Assembly (NCBI GenBank): GCA_943370295.1
Contig: CALRQL020000019.1
Span: forward strand, 1-64,000
Length of the DNA: 64,000 nt
Direction of reading: 5' to 3'
DNA from: SB11 sp943370295
GTDB lineage: Bacteria > Bacteroidota > Bacteroidia > UBA8524
Shown here: positions 18,021 to 26,478 of the stretch, one piece after another
Layout of the letters: every line of letters starts with the position of its first letter
How positions within the stretch are numbered: position 1 is the stretch's first letter
Program-made: the position numbers and the translations under genes
Notes under the pieces: model-generated
What the model saw: the letters and a program-made list of their open reading frames with translations, nothing else
What the model was told of the DNA's origin: nothing
Database searches by the model: none

Positions 18021-19031
18021 TTATATTAAATATTCTTTGTAACTAACAATTGCGTTTTTAAACTTGGCTACGGTTTCGTCTAACGATAAGCCGGATTGTC
18101 CGCCGGCTGCGCTAAAGTGTCCGCCGCCCTCAAAAAATTCGCGGGCAAACTTATTGGCAGGAAAACGTCCTTTGCCCCTAAAACTCATCTTCACCAGCAC
18201 AGTTCTGTCTACAACCAACACCGCCAATTCAATACCTTTAATGCTCAGGCCAAAGTTAACCAATCCTTCGGTATCACCCGTTTTTATGTTGTATTGTTTT
18301 AACTCGTCGGCAGTCACGGTTATTAATACGGTGTTTAATCCCTCCAGCACTTCCATTTTGTTGCTGAGAATGTAGCCAACAAATTGCCAACGCGATGCCG
18401 TGAAACTATCAAAAATGTGATTGTGTATTTTCCAATGTTCAACACCGGTTTCCAACAATTCAGCCGCAATGCGGTGGGTGTTTGGTTTTACGCTATCAAA
18501 ACGGAACGAGCCTGTATCAGTCATTATCCCTGCATAAAGGCATCCGGCAATGTCTTTGTCTACATATTCTTTACCGCCAAAATCAACAATAAAGCGGTAT
18601 ATCAACTCAGCGGTAGAGCTGGCAGTAGTGTCCCAAAGGTCAATATCTTCAAAACCTTCTTTTTCAAGATGGTGATCAATCAATACTTTTACAGCTTTGC
18701 TTTCTCGCACATCGTTTCCAAACTCGTTGATACGTTTTAACGCATTAAAATCAAGGCAAAATATGATATCAGCGTTCAGCGCAAAATCGCGGCATTTTTC
18801 AGGATGAAACTCGTGCACAAAAACTTTCTCTTCGCCCGGCATCCAGTTTAAAAACGAAGGATAATCCGTAGGAGAGATGACTGTTGTAAAGTACCCCAGT
18901 TTTTTAAAAAAGTTATACAAGGCCAGCGAAGAGCCTAATGCGTCAGCATCGGGTTTGTGGTGGGTGGTGATAACAATGCGCGGCGAGCGCGTTTTTTCTA
19001 GTATTTCTTTAACCCTCGATGCGGCGTTCAC
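18021..19031 (-). CDS. nrnA: DHH-family bifunctional oligoribonuclease/pAp phosphatase
   Basis: The 336-residue protein has the DHH phosphoesterase motifs: THHKPDADALGSS (motif I), FCLDFN (II), IDHHLE (III) and the DHHA1 substrate loop GGGHFSAAGG near the C-terminus. NrnA-type enzymes degrade nano-RNAs and dephosphorylate pAp in the cytoplasm. The start is GTG at 19031 (MNAASRVKEIL), 72 bp from the divergent ndk gene. Length is normal for the family. It heads a leftward run of the two FKBP genes and rfbB. The exact substrate is inferred from the family. Confidence 0.9.
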   Translation of the reverse strand: MNAASRVKEILEKTRSPRIVITTHHKPDADALGSSLALYNFFKKLGYFTTVISPTDYPSFLNWMPGEEKVFVHEFHPEKCRDFALNADIIFCLDFNALKRINEFGNDVRESKAVKVLIDHHLEKEGFEDIDLWDTTASSTAELIYRFIVDFGGKEYVDKDIAGCLYAGIMTDTGSFRFDSVKPNTHRIAAELLETGVEHWKIHNHIFDSFTASRWQFVGYILSNKMEVLEGLNTVLITVTADELKQYNIKTGDTEGLVNFGLSIKGIELAVLVVDRTVLVKMSFRGKGRFPANKFAREFFEGGGHFSAAGGQSGLSLDETVAKFKNAIVSYKEYLI

Positions 19032-19103
19032 GTAATTTTAAATTTGGCGCAAATGTCGCTAAAATGAAGATTAAATCATAATTTCGCGCAAAATTTAAGA
19101 AGA

Positions 19104-19523
19104 ATGGCTACCAACCTGACATTTACCATGATTAAGCCCGATGCCGTTAAGAACGGGCATATTGGCAACATTTTAAACAAGATTACCGAAGCAGGCTTTG
19201 CCATCAAAGCCATGAAGTACACCTATCTTACCCCTGAAAGGGCCGGTCAATTTTACGAGGTGCATAAAGAACGCTCTTTTTACAAAGAGTTGGTTGATTT
19301 TATGAGCAGCGGACCTATTGTGGCTGCTATTTTGGAAAAAGACAATGCTGTAGAAGATTTCCGTAAGCTTATTGGCGCTACCGATCCTCAAAAAGCTGAA
19401 CCCGGTACTATCCGTAACCTGTATGCAAAAAGCATTGATGCTAATGCAATACACGGCAGCGATAGCGACGAAAATGCTGCAATTGAAGGTAATTTCTTCT
19501 TCTCACAATTTGAGAGGTTTTAA
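19104..19523 (+). CDS. ndk: Nucleoside diphosphate kinase
   Basis: Ndk balances NTP and dNTP pools by moving the gamma phosphate through a phospho-histidine. The 139-residue product starts with NLTFTMIKPDAVKNGHIG, has the KERSFYKELVDFMSSGPIVA segment and ends with the catalytic His in NAIHGSDSDENA. Length is normal. It is read alone, divergent from the DHH gene. A TAAATTTG -7-like element lies at 19039-19046 in the shared gap. Confidence 0.96.
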   Translation: MATNLTFTMIKPDAVKNGHIGNILNKITEAGFAIKAMKYTYLTPERAGQFYEVHKERSFYKELVDFMSSGPIVAAILEKDNAVEDFRKLIGATDPQKAEPGTIRNLYAKSIDANAIHGSDSDENAAIEGNFFFSQFERF

Positions 19524-19551
19524 TTAAAACATCACCTTTGTTTAAAATACT

Positions 19552-19577
19552 AAGCACCTCAAAAGGGCGCTTTTTTA
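19552..19577 (+). terminator. Probable ndk terminator
   Basis: AGCACC and GGGCGCT can form a short imperfect stem over TCAAAA, followed by TTTTTATTTT, about 30 bp after the ndk stop. The stem is weak. Confidence 0.45.
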
Positions 19578-20104
19578 TTTTACCCCGCCCACTCCTAAAA
19601 GCAAGGGAACTTCACAAAGTCTCACACTTTTAATACAACGGGTTCATCGTTGGGCAAAAGTCCCCTTTTAGGGGATTTAGGGGTTCTACTTCACCCGAAT
19701 TTTAGAAATTTGCCGACATCCCCAACCCCGCCCTCTCCTAAAGGCGAGGGAATTGCAAAACGTCATACCTTTTAACCATTTTGGGTTTGTCGTTGGGCAA
19801 AAGTCCCCTTTTAGGGGATTTAGGGGTCCTACCTCACCCAAATTGCAGGAAAGCATCGACTTCCCCAACCCCGCCCTCTCCTAAAAGCAAGGGAACTTCA
19901 CAAAGTTGTACGTTTTAATACTACGGGTTCATCGTTGAGCAAAAGTCCCCTTTTAGGGGATTTAGGGGTTCTACCTCACCCAAATTGCAGAAAAGCAAAG
20001 ACTTTCCTAACCCCGCCCTCATCTAAAGGCGAGGGAATTGCAAAACGTCATACCTTTTAACCATTTTGGGTTTATCGTTGGGCAAAAGTCCCCTTTTAGG
20101 GGAT
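19578..20104. repeat. Tandem array of ~143-bp repeats (left part)
   Basis: Four units lie in tandem. The marker TGGGCAAAAGTCCCCTTTTA starts at 19651, 19794, 19936 (TGAGC variant) and 20079, i.e. every 142-143 bp. Each unit then has GGGGATTTAGGGGT, a less conserved middle, AACCCCGCCCTC, CTAAAGGCGAGGGAATTGCA and an ACCTTTTAACCATTTTGGG-like end. The fourth unit is cut off at 20104 exactly where the DUF559 gene ends. The segment codes for nothing visible. Confidence 0.85.
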
Positions 20105-20482
20105 TTAGGGGTAGCGCTGCTTCAACTCCAAACCAATCTTATACAAAACCCCAACGAGATTATTCTCTACCTCGTAATTAGTAAATCGAATAACTTTAAT
20201 CCCCAATTGTTCCAACTCATAGGTTCTACACCCATCGTGCTCCTTTACAGATTCAATCGAATGTACACCGCCATCCAGTTCAACAACTAACTTCGCTTTA
20301 TGACAATAAAAGTCAGCAATAAAATTTTTAATTGGGTGTTGAGCTTTAAATCTTACCCCCAGTTTATTATTCCTGACCTCTTCCCACAACTTCAATTCTG
20401 AAGGAGTCATACATAGGCGTAGCCTTTTTGCACGTTCAAATATTACAGGTGAAGCCCCATAAAACATCGTTCGATTATCCAT
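20105..20482 (-). CDS. DUF559 (Vsr-like) endonuclease domain protein
   Basis: The product (125 aa from the ATG at 20482, MDNRTMFYGAS; an in-frame ATG at 20539 would add 19 residues) is a stand-alone DUF559 protein. It shows RAKRLRLCMTPSELKLWEEV, then NFIADFYCHKAKLVVELDGG, with the Asp and Glu-x-Asp of the PD-(D/E)xK nuclease fold related to Vsr, and IRFTNYEVENNL near the end. Family members are assumed nucleases; the biological role is unknown. The gene is embedded in the ~143-bp repeat array: its stop abuts the truncated unit on the left and repeat sequence resumes at 20540, so gene and repeats may be one unit. Confidence 0.8.
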   Translation of the reverse strand: MDNRTMFYGASPVIFERAKRLRLCMTPSELKLWEEVRNNKLGVRFKAQHPIKNFIADFYCHKAKLVVELDGGVHSIESVKEHDGCRTYELEQLGIKVIRFTNYEVENNLVGVLYKIGLELKQRYP

Positions 20483-20539
20483 ACACCTTAATATGTTAGT
20501 GTAACTGAAAGTAAACAGAGTCCGAAAGTCACCCGTCAT

Positions 20540-20725
20540 TGGTCAAAAGTCCACTTTTAGGGGATTTAGGGGTTCGACCTCACCCGAATTGCAGAAAAGC
20601 AAAGACTTTCCCATCCCCGCCCTCTCCTAAAGACGAGGGAATTGCAAAACGTCATACCTTTTAATCATATTGGGTTTGTCATTGGGCAAAAGACCCCTTT
20701 TAGGGGATTTAGGGGTTCGACCTTT
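20540..20725. repeat. Right part of the ~143-bp repeat array
   Basis: Repeat sequence resumes after the DUF559 gene: TGGTCAAAAGTCCACTTTTA at 20540 and TGGGCAAAAGACCCCTTTTA at 20693 (153 bp apart), with the same GGGGATTTAGGGG, CCCCGCCCTCTCCTAAAG and ACGTCATACCTTTTAA parts. The last copy ends about 45 bp before leuS, so leuS is expressed from just beyond the array. Confidence 0.8.
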
Positions 20726-20766
20726 TTGCTTATTTTCGCGGTTTATTACGAAACAACACGCGCGAA

Positions 20767-23691
20767 ATGAGCAACTATAACCCGCAAGAGATTGAGAAAA
20801 AGTGGCAAAAACATTGGAAAGACACCCAAGCCTATAAGGTGGCAAACAGCAGTACTAAGCCCAAATACTATGTGCTCGATATGTTTCCTTACCCATCAGG
20901 TGCAGGGCTGCACGTGGGGCATCCATTGGGGTATATAGCCAGCGATATCGTTGCACGTTACAAACGTCATAAAGGCTTCAATGTGCTGCACCCTATGGGT
21001 TTTGATGCATTTGGATTACCTGCCGAGCAGTACGCCATACAAACCGGCCAACACCCTGCCGTTACTACAGCGCAAAACATTGCCCGCTACAAAGAGCAAT
21101 TAGATAACATAGGTTTTGGGTACGATTGGGATCGCGAGGTACAAACCTGCGACCCCGAATATTACAAATGGACGCAATGGATTTTTTGCCAACTATTTAA
21201 CAGTTGGTACGATAAAACCGCCGACAAAGCCCGTTCGATTAATGAATTGACGGATATTTTCAGCAAAGAGGGAAACACTACTGTAAATGCTCACGGCGAC
21301 GAAACACCAGCATTTACGGCTGCCGAGTGGAACGCAAAAAGCGAAGAAGAGCAGCAACAAACCTTGCTAAACTACCGCCTTGCCTACCTTGCCAACAGCA
21401 TGGTGAACTGGTGTCCCGAGTTGGGCACAGTACTGGCCAACGAAGAAGTAAAAGACGGTCTTAGCGAGCGCGGCGGCTACCCCGTATTTAGGGTAAATAT
21501 GCGCCAATGGTTTTTGCGCATTACTGCCTATGCCGACCGTTTGCTAAACGATTTGGAGGGTATAGACTGGACTGAAGCCCTGAAGGAACAACAACGCAAC
21601 TGGATTGGCCGCAGTGAGGGGGCAAGCATTGTGTTTGACGTTCAAGGTCATAACGATAAGATAGAAGTTTTCTCTACCCGTCCTGATACTATTTACGGGG
21701 CTACCTTTATGGTATTGGCACCTGAGCACGAGTTAGTGCCCATGATTACTACCGAAGCCCAAAAAGCAGAGGTAGAAAAATACATTGACTATGCAGGCAA
21801 GCGCAGCGAGCGCGACCGTATGAGTGAGGTAAAAGCCGTTACCGGTTGCTTTACGGGGGCGTACGCCACCAACCCAAAGACAGGCCAACCTATCCCTATT
21901 TGGATTGCCGATTATGTATTGGCAGGTTACGGCACAGGCGCAGTAATGGCCGTACCCGGCCACGATAGCCGCGATTATGCGTTTGCTAAACAATTCGGGC
22001 TACCCATTGTGCAGGTAGTAACCGATAAAAACAACACAGTGAGCATTGAAACCGAAAGTTTTGATGCCAAAGACGGAGTTCTGATAAACTCTGATATTTT
22101 AAACGGTCTTAGCGTTACCGAGGCTAAAAAAACCATCATAGCCAAGTTAGAAGCAATGGGCATTGGTAAAGGTAAAGTAAACTACCGCTTGCGCGATGCA
22201 GGGTTTAGCCGCCAACGCTATTGGGGCGAGCCTTTCCCCATAGTGTACCGAAACGGCTTGCCTTATTTGGTAGATGAAAGCGAACTACCTGTTACCCTGC
22301 CCGAAGTAGAATCGTACAAACCAACAGGCGACGGGAACTCACCGCTGGCAGCATTGGAACATTGGGTAAACACCCCCAACGGACAACGCGAAACCAACAC
22401 CATGCCCGGCTGGGCGGGTAGCAGCTGGTATTTTTTGCGCTACATGGATAATAAGAACCCCAACCAGTTGGCCGGCCAAGAAGCGATTAACTACTGGCAA
22501 AACGTGGATTTGTACTTAGGCGGTAGCGAACACGCCACCGGTCACTTGTTGTACGTGCGTTTTTGGACGAAGTTTTTGTACGACATAGGCAAAATACCCG
22601 TTACCGAACCTGCCAAAAAGCTGATTAATCAGGGAATGATACAAGGGGTAAGTGCTTTTGTTTATAGATTCACCTTTAGCCGAAATGTCGAAAAGACTTT
22701 CGAAGCAGAAAAAAGAAAAAGTCCCGTAATAATCTTTTCACATGATAGAATGAAAAGAATTATGGATAATAATACTCTTACACAAGAAGACAAATTGGAT
22801 TTGACTAATATTATTAGAAAATATTCAAACTCCAATATAGAAATAACGGCTTTCTCCTTTCAACAGATTAGAGTAGACATTAAGTTCACTTCAAATAATT
22901 TTTTGACAGATATTGAAGGTCTAAAAGATTGGCAGCATCCATTTGATGTTGCAGAATTTATTTTCGAGAAAGATGGGACATTTATTTGTGGGTCTGAAGT
23001 TGAAAAAATGTCTAAGTCTAAGTGGAATGTGGTAAACCCCGATGATATGGTAGCCAAATACGGGGCGGATACCTTGCGCTTGTACGAAATGTTTTTGGGG
23101 CCTTTGGAGCAAAGCAAACCTTGGAATACCAACGGCATTGAAGGTGTGTACCGCTTTTTGGGGAAATTTTGGAGGTTATACAACATCAGCGAGGACGGCA
23201 AAGCCCAACTGAGCGAAGACGTAGCTACCAAAGAAGAACTGAAAGTATTGCACAAAACCATCAAAAAAACCGCTGAGGATATCGAAGGATTTTCGTTCAA
23301 CACCACCGTTAGTGCCTTTATGATTTGCGCCAACGAGCTTAGCCAGTTGAAGTGCAACAAACGCCAAATCTTAGAACCCTTGTTGGTGTGTATATCGCCT
23401 TACGCTCCCCATATAGCCGAAGAACTATGGGCAGCCTGTGGCAATACTAACAGCATTTTGGATGTTGAATTCCCGGCGTTTAACCCTGAATATTTGGTAG
23501 AGAACGTGTTTAGCTATCCTGTTTCCATCAACGGTAAAACCCGTGAGCAAATAGAGTTTCCATTGGATGCCGACGAAGAAACTATTAAAGCAGGTGTACT
23601 TGCCAACGAAACCGTCCAAAAATGGATGGAAGGCAAGCCCACCAAGAAATTCATCCTTGTTAAAGGACGAATTATTAATGTGGTTGTATAG
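20767..23691 (+). CDS. leuS: Leucyl-tRNA synthetase
   Basis: LeuRS charges tRNA-Leu. The 974-residue class I synthetase has HVGH (residues 49-52), the CP1 editing domain at about 230-430 with TxxPDTIYGATF and the GTGAVMAVPGHDSRD motif, the YWGEPFPIV segment, GWAGSSWYFLRYMD, and KMSKS at 747-751, followed by the anticodon-binding and C-terminal domains. Length is longer than usual (about 920-930 in relatives), because of an enlarged segment at about residues 629-746, between GMIQG and KMSKS. That segment is clearly AT-richer than its flanks (two 60-bp blocks counted at 25-27% GC against 42-48% outside). The reading frame is intact. Confidence 0.95.
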   Translation: MSNYNPQEIEKKWQKHWKDTQAYKVANSSTKPKYYVLDMFPYPSGAGLHVGHPLGYIASDIVARYKRHKGFNVLHPMGFDAFGLPAEQYAIQTGQHPAVTTAQNIARYKEQLDNIGFGYDWDREVQTCDPEYYKWTQWIFCQLFNSWYDKTADKARSINELTDIFSKEGNTTVNAHGDETPAFTAAEWNAKSEEEQQQTLLNYRLAYLANSMVNWCPELGTVLANEEVKDGLSERGGYPVFRVNMRQWFLRITAYADRLLNDLEGIDWTEALKEQQRNWIGRSEGASIVFDVQGHNDKIEVFSTRPDTIYGATFMVLAPEHELVPMITTEAQKAEVEKYIDYAGKRSERDRMSEVKAVTGCFTGAYATNPKTGQPIPIWIADYVLAGYGTGAVMAVPGHDSRDYAFAKQFGLPIVQVVTDKNNTVSIETESFDAKDGVLINSDILNGLSVTEAKKTIIAKLEAMGIGKGKVNYRLRDAGFSRQRYWGEPFPIVYRNGLPYLVDESELPVTLPEVESYKPTGDGNSPLAALEHWVNTPNGQRETNTMPGWAGSSWYFLRYMDNKNPNQLAGQEAINYWQNVDLYLGGSEHATGHLLYVRFWTKFLYDIGKIPVTEPAKKLINQGMIQGVSAFVYRFTFSRNVEKTFEAEKRKSPVIIFSHDRMKRIMDNNTLTQEDKLDLTNIIRKYSNSNIEITAFSFQQIRVDIKFTSNNFLTDIEGLKDWQHPFDVAEFIFEKDGTFICGSEVEKMSKSKWNVVNPDDMVAKYGADTLRLYEMFLGPLEQSKPWNTNGIEGVYRFLGKFWRLYNISEDGKAQLSEDVATKEELKVLHKTIKKTAEDIEGFSFNTTVSAFMICANELSQLKCNKRQILEPLLVCISPYAPHIAEELWAACGNTNSILDVEFPAFNPEYLVENVFSYPVSINGKTREQIEFPLDADEETIKAGVLANETVQKWMEGKPTKKFILVKGRIINVVV

Positions 23692-23773
23692 AGAAGTTTT
23701 AAGTTTTCTGTTTGCAGTTTTTGAGAGCCTCACGCGCAGCTTCCCCCTATCAAGGTGGGAATACAAGGGGGTG

Positions 23774-24330
23774 TCAGTCATGCTGAACTTGTTTCAGCAT
23801 CGTACTTACTATTCACAAAAAATACTGATGAGTTCCCGAGACAAGCTCGGGATGACAGCGATAATCCTCCTCCTGAATCCTCCTCTCCAGGAGGACATTA
23901 GGATGTAGACTTACTTCACAATCTTTACAAATATTTATATTCGTTCGAAGTTCAATATCCCCCGCATGGGGGGTAGGGGGAGGAAAGTATTGCGAAAACA
24001 GTCCTGCTGAACTTGTTTCAGCACCATACTCACTTTTCACGAGAAATACCAATGCTCTCCCGAAACTAGTTCGGGATGACGACGATATTCCTCCTCCTAA
24101 ATCCTCCTCTCAAGGAGGACAATGGAAATACTACCCTATTTCAAAATATCTTCAAGCACTCAAAGTCACTCGGCGTTCAATGTCCCCCGCAGGCGGGGGT
24201 AGGGGGTGGAAAGTCATGCTAAAACGGTCATTCTAAACTCGTTTCGGCATCGCAATAGCCGTTCACTTTTAATACCAATGCGATCCCGAAGCTAGTTCGG
24301 GAGGACTGGTGCTGAACGAAATAAAAAAGG
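23774..24330. repeat. Tandem ~225-bp composite palindromic repeats
   Basis: The 688-bp gap between leuS and the glycyl-tRNA synthetase gene holds two full and one partial unit. The palindrome TGCTGAACTTGTTTCAGCA is at 23781-23799 and 24005-24023, and a decayed copy is at about 24230-24250 (spacing about 225). Each unit then carries TTCCCGAGACAAGCTCGGGA or a variant, a TCCTCCT/AGGAGGA palindrome, and CCCCCGCATGGGGGTAGGGG or a variant. The same palindrome, inverted, is the site into which the 33-kb element is inserted (29409 and 62474). No gene is supported here. Confidence 0.8.
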
Positions 24331-24360
24331 GGAGTTGTTTAGTAAACAACTCCCCTTTTT
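24323..24360. terminator. Terminator of the glycyl-tRNA synthetase gene
   Basis: AAAAAGGGGAGTTGTTT pairs with AAACAACTCCCCTTTTT over AGT, a 17-bp stem with A/T flanks on both sides. It lies 20 bp past the stop codon at 24380 (minus strand) and can work in both directions. Confidence 0.85.
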
Positions 24361-24379
24361 AGTTTCTATTAAACTGGTA

Positions 24380-25855
24380 CTACAATACGTTGCGCCAGTT
24401 TATTTCTTTTGAAAGTATCTCTTTCAACTTCGCAATAGGCACGCGCTCTTGTTGCATAGTATCACGGTAGCGGATGGTTACCTGCTCATCCTGCAAACTG
24501 TCGTGGTCAACAGTGATACAGAAAGGAGTACCAATCGCATCGTGGCGACGGTAACGTTTACCAATCGCGTCTTTCTCTTCGTAAAAACAATCAAAATCAA
24601 ACTTCAAGTCGTCCATTATCTGGCGAGCCTTTTCAGGCAACCCGTCTTTTTTAAGCAAGGGGAAAATCGCCAATTTAATAGGAGCCAATATTGCAGGCAA
24701 CCTTAATACGGTGCGTACATCTGTTTTTCCGTCAGCAGTAGGTACTTCTTCCTCGTGGTAGGCATTGCACATGGTTAGCAAAAACAAACGGTCAAGACCT
24801 ATACTGGTTTCTACCACATAAGGGATGTAATTACCGTAAGCCTTGCCGTTCTCGTCCAATTCAGCATCAAAATACTGCATCTTTTTGCCGCTTGCATCTT
24901 GGTGCTGTTTCAAGTCAAAATCAGTGCGGCTGTGTATTCCTTCTACTTCTTTAAAACCAAAGGGGAATTCGTACTCAATATCCACGGCTGCATTTGCATA
25001 GTGTGCCAATTTAGTATGCTCGTGAAAACGGTATTTATTGTCAGGCGTACCTAACGCTTTATGCCATTTAAGACGGGCTTCTTTCCAGTATTCAAACCAT
25101 TGCATTTCAGTACCGGGGCGAACAAAGAATTGCATTTCCATTTGTTCAAACTCGCGCATACGCATAATAAACTGGCGTGCAATAATCTCGTTACGGAATG
25201 CCTTACCCACCTGTGCAATACCAAAGGGTATCTTCATACGGCCGGTTTTCTGCACGTTCAAAAAGTTTACAAAAATACCCTGTGCAGTTTCGGGGCGCAG
25301 GTACACCGTATCGGCTTCATCGGCTACGCTGCCCATTTGGGTGCTGTACATCAGGTTAAACTGGCGCACATCCGTCCAGTTGCGTGTTCCGCTAACAGGG
25401 CAAGCAATTTCATATTCAATAATCAAATCACGCAAGGCTGAAAGGTCTTCACGTTTTAAGGCAAAGTCCATAGCAAACTGCAAGCGCATAGCTTTTTCGG
25501 TTTTGCCTTCCTTCATATACTTTTCAATGCGATCTTCAAGCAATTGGTCGGCACGGTAGCGTTTTTTGCTGTCCTTGTTATCAATCATAGGGTCGCTAAA
25601 ACCGTCAACATGCCCGCTGGCCTTCCAAACTTTGGGATGCATAAAAATAGCGGCATCAATACCCACAATATTTTCGTGCATTTGCACCATGGCTTTCCAC
25701 CAATATTCACGCAAGTTGCGCTTCAAGGCTACCCCGTTTTGTCCGTAATCATACACGGCTCCCAAGCCGTCGTATATCTCGCTTGATGGGAAAACAAACC
25801 CGTATTCTTTACAATGCGATACTACTTTCTTAAAAATATCTTCTTGGTTACTCAT
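24380..25855 (-). CDS. glyS: Glycyl-tRNA synthetase (homodimer type)
   Basis: This class II synthetase charges tRNA-Gly as an alpha2 dimer. From the ATG at 25855 (MSNQEDIFKKVVSHCKEYGF) the product has 491 residues. It shows the N-terminal VFPSSEIYDGLGAVYDYGQNG motif, motif 2 around FRNEIIARQFIMRMREFEQMEMQFF, the glycine-site region, motif 3 (ETSIGLDRLFL) and a C-terminal anticodon-binding domain (LAPIKLAIFPL, RYRRHDAIGTPFCITVDHDS). An in-frame start 39 bp upstream is less likely. It is divergent from rpsT. Confidence 0.95.
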   Translation of the reverse strand: MSNQEDIFKKVVSHCKEYGFVFPSSEIYDGLGAVYDYGQNGVALKRNLREYWWKAMVQMHENIVGIDAAIFMHPKVWKASGHVDGFSDPMIDNKDSKKRYRADQLLEDRIEKYMKEGKTEKAMRLQFAMDFALKREDLSALRDLIIEYEIACPVSGTRNWTDVRQFNLMYSTQMGSVADEADTVYLRPETAQGIFVNFLNVQKTGRMKIPFGIAQVGKAFRNEIIARQFIMRMREFEQMEMQFFVRPGTEMQWFEYWKEARLKWHKALGTPDNKYRFHEHTKLAHYANAAVDIEYEFPFGFKEVEGIHSRTDFDLKQHQDASGKKMQYFDAELDENGKAYGNYIPYVVETSIGLDRLFLLTMCNAYHEEEVPTADGKTDVRTVLRLPAILAPIKLAIFPLLKKDGLPEKARQIMDDLKFDFDCFYEEKDAIGKRYRRHDAIGTPFCITVDHDSLQDEQVTIRYRDTMQQERVPIAKLKEILSKEINWRNVL

Positions 25856-25891
25856 ACTAATTATGCGGTATTGTCCTATTTTTGCTCCGCG

Positions 25892-25920
25892 CAAAGCTAC
25901 TTATAATCAAAAAGCGCAAA
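25892..25920 (-). promoter_or_regulatory. Possible promoter of the glycyl-tRNA synthetase gene
   Basis: Read on the minus strand, TAGCTTTG (25899-25892) fits TAnnTTTG and TTTG (25920-25917) lies 17 bp upstream. The start codon is 37 bp away. Confidence 0.4.
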
Positions 25921-25930
25921 AAGTTTTTCT

Positions 25931-25955
25931 TTTGTAAAGTTAAATAGTATATTTG
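25931..25955 (+). promoter_or_regulatory. Possible promoter of rpsT
   Basis: TATATTTG (25948-25955) is a full match to the TAnnTTTG -7 element, 32 bp before the rpsT start. TTTG at 25931 is only 13 bp upstream; the T-run at 25924-25928 is at a better distance. The -7 box is the stronger evidence. Confidence 0.4.
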
Positions 25956-25987
25956 CGACCCCATAAAAAAGAGATAGTTACAATACA

Positions 25988-26245
25988 ATGGCAAATCATA
26001 AATCGGCACAGAAACGTATAAGGGCCAACGCAGCCAAGAGACTAAGGAACCGTTACCAAGCAAAAAGCACCCGTACGGTTATAAAAAACATACGTAAAAG
26101 CAAAACCCGCAATGAAGCGGCAAGTCTTTTAGACAAGGTGTATAGCATGCTTGATAAATTGGCTAAGAAAAACATTATCCATAAAAACAAAGCTGCTAAC
26201 CAAAAATCGAAACTTACTCGCTTTACAGCGCAACTTCCTGCTTAA
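25988..26245 (+). CDS. rpsT: 30S ribosomal protein S20
   Basis: The 85-residue, very basic product begins MANHKSAQKRIRANAAKRLRNR and ends in a helix with HKNKAANQKSKLTRF, as expected for S20, which binds 16S rRNA early in small-subunit assembly. Length is normal. It is read alone between its promoter and a strong terminator. Confidence 0.96.
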   Translation: MANHKSAQKRIRANAAKRLRNRYQAKSTRTVIKNIRKSKTRNEAASLLDKVYSMLDKLAKKNIIHKNKAANQKSKLTRFTAQLPA

Positions 26246-26271
26246 TTTTTAAGTAGCGAATAGGATATTTT

Positions 26272-26296
26272 AAGCCCGCATTGCGGGCTTTTTTTG
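26272..26296 (+). terminator. Terminator of rpsT
   Basis: AAGCCCGCA pairs with TGCGGGCTT (AAGCCCG/CGGGCTT with a short loop) and is followed by TTTTTTG, 27 bp after the stop. Just beyond, at about 26312-26328, a further dispersed palindrome-like element (ACGGATTGAAACCCGT) is seen. Confidence 0.85.
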
Positions 26297-26478
26297 TTTT
26301 GTGCCTATGGAAACGGATTGAAACCCGTTGTTGGCAAAATTACAAGCGGTTGCAATTTTTAAATAGAGACGGACTTTAGCCCATCTATAAAAAGATAATT
26401 ATCCCCCCTCTTTCGCACATATTGTTTTAGATATTACTTTGCCTTTTGGCTATCTTTGCAAACTTTTTATAATCAGAT

